DNA of 12,530 bases, taken from Phoronis ovalis. Its lineage: Eukaryota; Phoronida; Phoronidae. The notes under the pieces were generated by a model. It did not search any database and had not been told where the DNA came from. It saw only the letters and a program-made list of their open reading frames with translations. The stretch is from the NCBI GenBank assembly GCA_028565635.1, contig JAOXYB010044359.1:1-12530 (forward strand), written 5' to 3'. Shown piece by piece: positions 8,314 through 12,530 of this stretch. Positions within the stretch are counted from its first letter, which is position 1. Every line of letters begins with the position of its first letter. Made by a program: the position numbers and the translations under genes.

Positions 8314-8638
8314 TAAATTCATATATAAAATACAGAATACTTCTTCCTGTTTCCCCTATCTGCTTGAACCAGTAGGCATTTACAGAATCACTCACAAAAG
8401 TCTGAAGACTTGTGACTGTTTCATATGGGTAGTTAGATTTGTCCTTTTCTGCATCGTGAACCAGAAATTTAGTAGATTTTTCAAAAAAAACTAGCCCTTC
8501 CCTTGATGACTTTCCATCTTCTAAACATCCACCTATAGATCTTAACTTCAGAAATGCTGTATTATTACATATTTACAACTAACACAGACATATAATGTTT
8601 TATCTAAACAAGTGAAACAGACATAAGCAAGCATGAAA

Positions 8639-8869
8639 TCAATGATTCAGTGTCTCTGATAAGTTTATGTAATTTTCTTTGTATGCTGCAGCTTTCCCTT
8701 TCATGTGTGATAATTTATCTTGGCTGATATTTCCCAAAATAGACCTTGAGCTGTATGCTTGATAACTTAGCACATCTGTACAAGTCTCAAAGGCTTTGTT
8801 ATGTTGTGTACTGGCTACAGTTTCATGTAACTGTGGTTGGCCTGAGCACTGCACAAACTGCCAGCTCAT
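8639..8869 (-). CDS. 76-codon open frame, the most coding-like minus-strand ATG frame (low confidence)
   Basis: The frame is open for about seven codons before its ATG at 8867-8869 and ends in TGA at 8639-8641. Composition is balanced (Ser, Ala, Gln, Glu, Thr and some Trp/Cys), and codons start with G about one time in four, more than the local base composition predicts. Both points mildly favour coding. Upstream on the same strand, 8924-8977 is an 18-codon stretch (phase 0 to 0) between TTTCAG and GAAG|GTAAAC. The gap between the two is only about 40-55 nt, short for an animal intron. No domain, signal peptide or family is recognised. Several frames of this size are expected by chance. Confidence 0.15.
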   Translation of the reverse strand: MSWQFVQCSGQPQLHETVASTQHNKAFETCTDVLSYQAYSSRSILGNISQDKLSHMKGKAAAYKENYINLSETLNH

Positions 8870-9434
8870 AAGACTAGATATTCTGAGTATTCAGATGGAC
8901 ATCACTGATTTGATACAGTTTACCTTCAAATTACAAACAGCAAAAGTGACAAAGCTACAGATTAATTTGCATGACCCCTGAAACTTCACATTTGAATAGT
9001 ATAAATATAACATATCTAAAATTCTTATGCACAGACTTTTTGATTTTCTGATTGTCGTGTGAATGTGTACCTGGCTTCTCTACACCGCCTTGTTAACTGA
9101 AAATCCACTTTGGCAACATAGAAAATAGCAGACATATATAGTTTAGCCTGTTTGGCCAAGCCAAATTGACTTCTTTTCAGATCAACACAGATTTGCGAAA
9201 CCAATTTTAAAATTTCACAATTTAAATGGGGTATTTGATATTTTTATTGTTTCTGTTGTTTCTTGCTTTTTGAAATTGCTCTCAATATTGTATATTTTGT
9301 TGAACAAGACCCGTGTTAGGCTTGCCGTTTAAGGTTACTAAAACCGCTGTTCTGTAAAAAAAATTCTCATTTAGTGAACAGAAAGCCATTAATTTAACCT
9401 TTTCTTAGACCAGACTCTCTAGAGGTTCATGGAT

Positions 9435-9454
9435 CTATGCTTTATTAAGCATAG
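9435..9454. repeat. Perfect 8-bp hairpin
   Basis: CTATGCTT (9435-9442) and AAGCATAG (9447-9454) are exact reverse complements around the 4-nt loop TATT. No poly(T) tract follows and no gene end is nearby. A terminator role is not suggested, since this is eukaryotic sequence. Confidence 0.85.
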
Positions 9455-10179
9455 TCAACAGCAAGATGAGAATGATGGTGATTTATTAGAATTCTGTACA
9501 ACATGAAAAGGCCTAGTAGATAAAAATCTTGTTTTTATAGCTGTGTGATAAAATAGTACACCTCTGACATGAGTGTAGGTAGATGACAAGACAATTAAAT
9601 TTTTGGATTTTACTATAGAAGCAGCTATGCAGTAAAATCTTTCAGAAAAAGACTGTTGTCATAAATTGGTACAAAAAAGAATCCCTGGATTATGTGGGAA
9701 GAAATGTTATATACTGCTGTGTGTAGCTCACCTAGTTTTTGGTAATTGTGTGATGAACCTTATTTGCTTTTGAGACATTGAGTATTGCGCTATAATACAG
9801 AATAAAATCTCCCCAAAATATAAAATATTCTCAGGTATCTATACACAATATAAGTTTTATAAATCGTGTATATCTGTAAAAAAAAAATGTATATATTGTT
9901 TTTGTACTATAAGGTTATGGCACATGCCTGGAAAAGGTATATTTTGGGGGATTGCTAGAATGTGAATGCACTTTAACACTTGCTATCATTACCTATCATA
10001 AATAATATAGAATTAATCTAGTACTTGTATATGATCATGTTTGTGAATTTAAGTACATTCTAAATCCTGTACTGCATGCCTTCCTTATCTCCATCTGATT
10101 CTCATGCCTGGACTGGTATATACATACTATGATTGGTGACCTGCTAATCTAGAGATGAGATTGAACCTTGATAGCATTG

Positions 10180-10207
10180 TTATCACATCACAATCATCAT
10201 GTGATAA
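10180..10207. repeat. Perfect 9-bp hairpin
   Basis: TTATCACAT (10180-10188) and ATGTGATAA (10199-10207) are exact reverse complements around a 10-nt loop. The arms also carry TATCA/TGATA, a GATA-factor core in both orientations. The stem is too short for a microRNA precursor, and the flanks do not extend the pairing. Confidence 0.85.
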
Positions 10208-10401
10208 ATAGGTGAATAGGTTCGAAGCTATGTATCAACCATACATAAAGAATTTTGAAAATTGGACAGAAGTTAATTTTGCTGTAGTTATAAATCAGTT
10301 CTCTCCCCCCACATTTGCACAGTGTTATTATATGCCTTCATGCAATGTGTGATGTTTTTATGATTAATTTTCCAAAGTTTATATGTAGTTGGAATTTTAT
10401 C

Positions 10402-10418
10402 GAGTTATCTCCCCTTTG
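10402..10418. repeat. Dispersed motif GAGTTATCTCCCCTTTG (mollusc-like)
   Basis: This string, with core AGTTATCTCCC, matches from memory a motif that recurs very often in mollusc genomic and transcript sequence. That is the main basis for the organism guess. Only one full copy is in the window. A looser resemblance (GGGAGTTATGTC) lies near 7710. The motif identity was not checked by search. Confidence 0.4.
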
Positions 10419-10620
10419 TATTGTGGGCAGAATGTGTAATTTTTTTGTGATGATGTTTTTGTCCGACAGCTGCATTTAATATTCTGCCATTTATAACACT
10501 TATCCTCCCTATGGGTTCCCGTTTATGGCATTGTTTCTGGTAGAGTTCTTGTCTAAGTGAAGTGGTGGTACATTTAGAAAAGAAGTGCACATGCTTTTTA
10601 GCATACAGGTGTACAGCCAT
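10405..10620 (-). CDS. 71-codon open frame, unsupported (very low confidence)
   Basis: The ATG at 10618-10620 has G at -3 and G at +4, a favourable initiation context. The translation is Lys/His/Arg-rich and basic, with a HHHKK run near the C-terminus. No domain, signal peptide or membrane segment is visible. The last codons run into the dispersed GAGTTATCTCCCC motif, which argues against conserved coding. Several frames of this length are expected by chance, so it is listed only because its composition is less AT-driven than most. Confidence 0.08.
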   Translation of the reverse strand: MAVHLYAKKHVHFFSKCTTTSLRQELYQKQCHKREPIGRISVINGRILNAAVGQKHHHKKITHSAHNTKGR

Positions 10621-10989
10621 GACATCATCTCAGACTGCAGTTTTCATGACCGTGTAGCTTGGAGCCCCTGATTGAGCATGTTTTGTTATGCATGTAACCA
10701 ATTTGTCTCTGAAAATATCCCTGGGGAAAACTAAGCTCCAGTTATTATGCGTTCAGTTGAAGCATGTGTATGTTGTTTGCATGTACTGCATACTTATTAG
10801 GACATCTTACTGTTACAATATTTGTAATGTAAAGGATGTGGTAATAAAACCTTTTACACCAACTTTCTTTTTTTCAAAAATTCACCTTATGCTTGTATGC
10901 ACCAATGCAGAGCCTCTGTGGAGAACATTGCTACCTTTTAAGTAGTTACCCAGTGGAAATAAGTTTATCTCACGAGTGTATGTAAACAG
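10621..10989. other. Non-coding sequence with a candidate poly(A) signal
   Basis: AATAAA at 10843-10848 is followed by a T-rich stretch (10867-10876), a weak polyadenylation arrangement on the + strand. The 85-codon + frame at 10688-10945 has no splice or domain support and its Cys/Leu/Val/Tyr mix looks like chance. Nothing else was recognised. Confidence 0.5.
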
Positions 10990-11036
10990 TGAAATTACCC
11001 TCATCACATGAAGGTGCTCATATCACTAATGAGTGG
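10990..11036 (+). CDS. Candidate 47-nt exon (low confidence)
   Basis: The segment lies between AAACAG (10984-10989) and the consensus donor GTGAGT at 11037-11042. Of three frames only one is open: two bases complete a codon, then 15 codons (KLPSSHEGAHITNEW), ending in phase 0. That phase would join the candidate at 302-376 to the one at 12281-12354 in frame. The acceptor is weak because the sequence before it is not pyrimidine-rich, and an in-frame TAA lies just upstream. Phase agreement occurs by chance one time in nine. Confidence 0.15.
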
Positions 11037-11933
11037 GTGAGTTTTGCAGGAAAAAATGGGCACTTCCTGATTAAAAGCAGGATATTTCATTGAAACTTTG
11101 TGACTACAACTTTGTTATAATCAGGAAGATCAATTAATTGCGTGGGTTAATTAATGCAGTATATACTAACACTAAATGACCATGCATGTAAAACAGTCGA
11201 ATTAATATCAAAAATGAGTGCATATAGTTACTTATATCAATACAAGACAGCTCTCATTTAACAGATTGACTTTTCTTGTACATTTGCAGACAAGGATTAG
11301 TTAGATTGATTCAAACAATTGTCTAATACCCTACGAGTCATGAATACTTCACAGATATTTATGTTGTCTGGAAATTCTTCTCTATTCAAATATGAAACTG
11401 AATGATACATTCTCTGGCTACAAAAAAAATCTAAATGTTCATATGCAGAACTGTGATATTGTGAAAAGACTGCTACTTGCTGTGTTTGTTGTCACCCTTC
11501 TCAGATCAAAAAATGAATGAAATTAGTGTTAGGTAGATGCTAACTGACATGTAAATAGTTTACCTTATCATATAGGTAACAAATGTTATCATATGAGTCA
11601 TCACTGTTCATTACTTGCGCTGCCGCTGCACTTAATAAAGTAAAGAAAGGTTTTTACTGAATTCTACACTTGCTTAAGTTTAAAATGCATATTGTTGATA
11701 ATACATGTGAAGCATTTAACTCTCATGAAAATATCACTTATTCAAAATATTGGAATGTTTCTAATTGATAGATATAAAAATGTTGTGAACATTGAATGCT
11801 GCTTTCTGGATTAGAAATAGCAGCCCTATCTTACAAATGCCATGCCTACTAATTTCCTGCTAATCAAAACTTTTCTAGATATATATTTTCTGGATATATA
11901 TATAACTAGATGTTTTTGTTTCATGACATTAAA
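11037..11933. other. Non-coding AT-rich sequence with palindromes and a tandem repeat
   Basis: CAATTAATTG (11131-11140) and TTAATTAA (11147-11154) are perfect palindromes close together, both containing the homeodomain core TAATTA. A GC-rich 15-mer (11616-11630) sits just before AATAAA at 11634-11639, a weak poly(A) candidate. TTTTCTAGATATATA and TTTTCTGGATATATA form a 15-bp tandem repeat at 11871-11900. Acceptor-like TTTGCAG strings near 11040-11048 and 11284-11290 open only short frames. Confidence 0.55.
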
Positions 11934-12212
11934 CTATGTACCTTTAGAAGTGTTGTTTTGGATGCTTTTTGTGTTTAGGTATATTACAAGTACTAAGGCA
12001 GAAAAATCATTAAGGTACTTACACGAATTGTTAAGATTTTTTCTGAAAATAGATTTTGATTCTATAAGTCCTGCTTTACGGAATTGTAAATTAACAATGT
12101 TTCCGACAACGGGTCCCTGGTGGACTAACCGAGTTATGTTATATTCCAGAAATGCAACCTGAAAAGCTATGCAGTTAAAATTGCCAATCTCACTGAAGGA
12201 ACAAAAAACTCT
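11934..12212 (-). CDS. 92-codon ATG-less open region with a candidate 136-nt exon at 12023-12158 (low confidence)
   Basis: The minus strand is open from 12212 down to a TAG at 11934-11936 and contains no ATG. Within it, TAGCTTTTCAG (12159-12169) is a good acceptor and GTAAGT (12017-12022) a consensus donor. They bound 136 nt that begin in phase 0 and end in phase 1. The peptide includes HQGPVVGNIVNLQFRKAGL and is mixed in composition rather than AT-driven. The opposite strand is also open (106 codons, 11842-12162), and at most one reading is likely real. The minus one reads better because it carries splice sites. It could be a gene exon, a decayed retroelement fragment, or chance, since about two open runs this long are expected in the window. 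Confidence 0.22.
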   Translation of the reverse strand, partial: RVFCSFSEIGNFNCIAFQVAFLEYNITRLVHQGPVVGNIVNLQFRKAGLIESKSIFRKNLNNSCKYLNDFSALVLVIYLNTKSIQNNTSKGT

Positions 12213-12280
12213 TTAAATACCATAAAGGATTTGAGTTTTGTTTAGTTTTACAGTACATTTGTTAATTTGGCAACATTCAG

Positions 12281-12354
12281 GTGTTGTCTATTCCAAAGGA
12301 AAAAAAACCTGTACATAGAAAGTATGTTGTAAATGGAAAATGGTGCAATGCCAG
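12281..12354 (+). CDS. Candidate internal exon, best coding signal in the window
   Basis: The segment starts after CAACATTCAG (12271-12280) and ends in GCCAG before the donor GTAATA at 12355. It is 74 nt: 24 codons from phase 0, ending in phase 2. The peptide begins VLSIP and continues KKPVHRKYVVNGKWCNA. It is basic and lysine-rich, and the Trp, Cys, Asn and Gly residues near the end are more typical of a conserved protein than of random AT-rich sequence. An in-frame TAA lies just upstream (near 12261), and the donor run-on meets TAA at once, so the open frame fits the splice-bounded segment closely. I do not recognise the protein. The donor is not perfect consensus and the acceptor tract is only moderate, so chance remains possible. 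Confidence 0.33.
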
Positions 12355-12530
12355 GTAATAATTAAATTAGCAACACATTGTGTTGGGATATTGGCATGTC
12401 TGTCTGTAATGCTGATAATGCCATTGACAAGATATTGTTTTAATACAAGTGTATTGATCAATATAGCTTAAGTTGTAAAAGTACATTTTTCTTAATCAAA
12501 CATGTGACAAGTTTAGTGGTTCAACTAGGT
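12355..12530. other. Non-coding AT-rich sequence at the window end
   Basis: This would be the start of the next intron if 12281-12354 is an exon. No second exon, repeat or RNA gene was seen before the window ends. Confidence 0.5.

Larger units (their letters stand above)
8978..10401. other. Non-coding AT-rich sequence with hairpins
   Basis: No gene is supported. It contains a run of eight A at 9356-9363, an 8-bp perfect hairpin at 9435-9454, the repeat partner of 3245-3263 at 9702-9720, a run of nine A near 9880, and a 9-bp perfect hairpin at 10180-10207. GGTTCGAAGC at 10219-10228 resembles a tRNA T-arm, but no acceptor stem, D arm or anticodon arm could be built around it. Confidence 0.6.

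Noticed and set aside
10219-10228. tRNA gene suggested by GGTTCGAAGC
   Set aside because: No box A at a suitable distance, and no acceptor stem, D arm or anticodon arm could be paired around it.
10688-10945. 85-codon + frame
   Set aside because: No domain, no splice context, composition typical of chance, and a length expected several times in a window of this composition.
11842-12162. 106-codon + frame as a gene in its own right
   Set aside because: Its start lies in a 15-bp tandem repeat (giving FLDIY twice) and the N-terminal half is random-looking and hydrophobic. It overlaps a minus frame that has better splice context, so it is treated as the likely shadow.
1-12530. CRISPR array, operon, bacterial promoter or prophage
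   Set aside because: No regularly spaced direct repeats, no ribosome binding sites ahead of long frames and no dense coding. The sequence is eukaryotic in character.

Overview
This window looks like non-coding eukaryotic nuclear DNA. It is AT-rich (about two thirds A+T by eye) and CpG-poor, with a microsatellite at one end, many short AT palindromes, scattered AATAAA signals and GT/AG splice-like motifs. No long open frame and no recognisable bacterial, archaeal, phage or organellar gene is visible. The best organism guess is a lophotrochozoan, probably a mollusc. That guess rests mainly on the string GAGTTATCTCCCCTTTG at 10402-10418, which I remember as a very common dispersed motif in mollusc sequence. 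I could not check it.

Layout. Positions 1-142 are a compound TA/ACAG/ACAT microsatellite. Positions 265-411 carry a short open frame ending in a consensus GTAAGT donor (candidate exon 302-376, + strand). From about 412 to 12280 the DNA reads like intron or intergenic sequence. Within it are small splice-flanked open segments of low confidence (1763-1815, 3683-3704, 5217-5321, 5649-5695, 7222-7242 and 10990-11036 on +; 2989-3084 and 8639-8977 on -), two CRE-like palindromes 59 bp apart (3539-3606), and an AT-rich segment of about 200 bp bounded by 11-bp direct repeats and holding a strong hairpin (3877-4076). There are also several perfect hairpins and candidate poly(A) signals. Near the right end, 11934-12212 is open on both strands; the minus reading has no ATG but carries an acceptor and a GTAAGT donor. 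The best single coding candidate is a 74-nt + strand exon at 12281-12354, with the lysine-rich peptide KKPVHRKYVVNGKWCNA.

How it may fit together. The simplest reading is that the window lies mostly in one or more long introns of a + strand gene, possibly with exons at 302-376 and 12281-12354. These two do not join in frame directly. Either 10990-11036 or 5649-5695 would bridge the phases, but that agreement is weak because phases match by chance one time in nine. The ATG-started open frames, 61 to 106 codons long, fit chance: at this composition about one codon in 14 is a stop, so one or two frames of 95 codons or more are expected over both strands. I did not find a convincing novel system.
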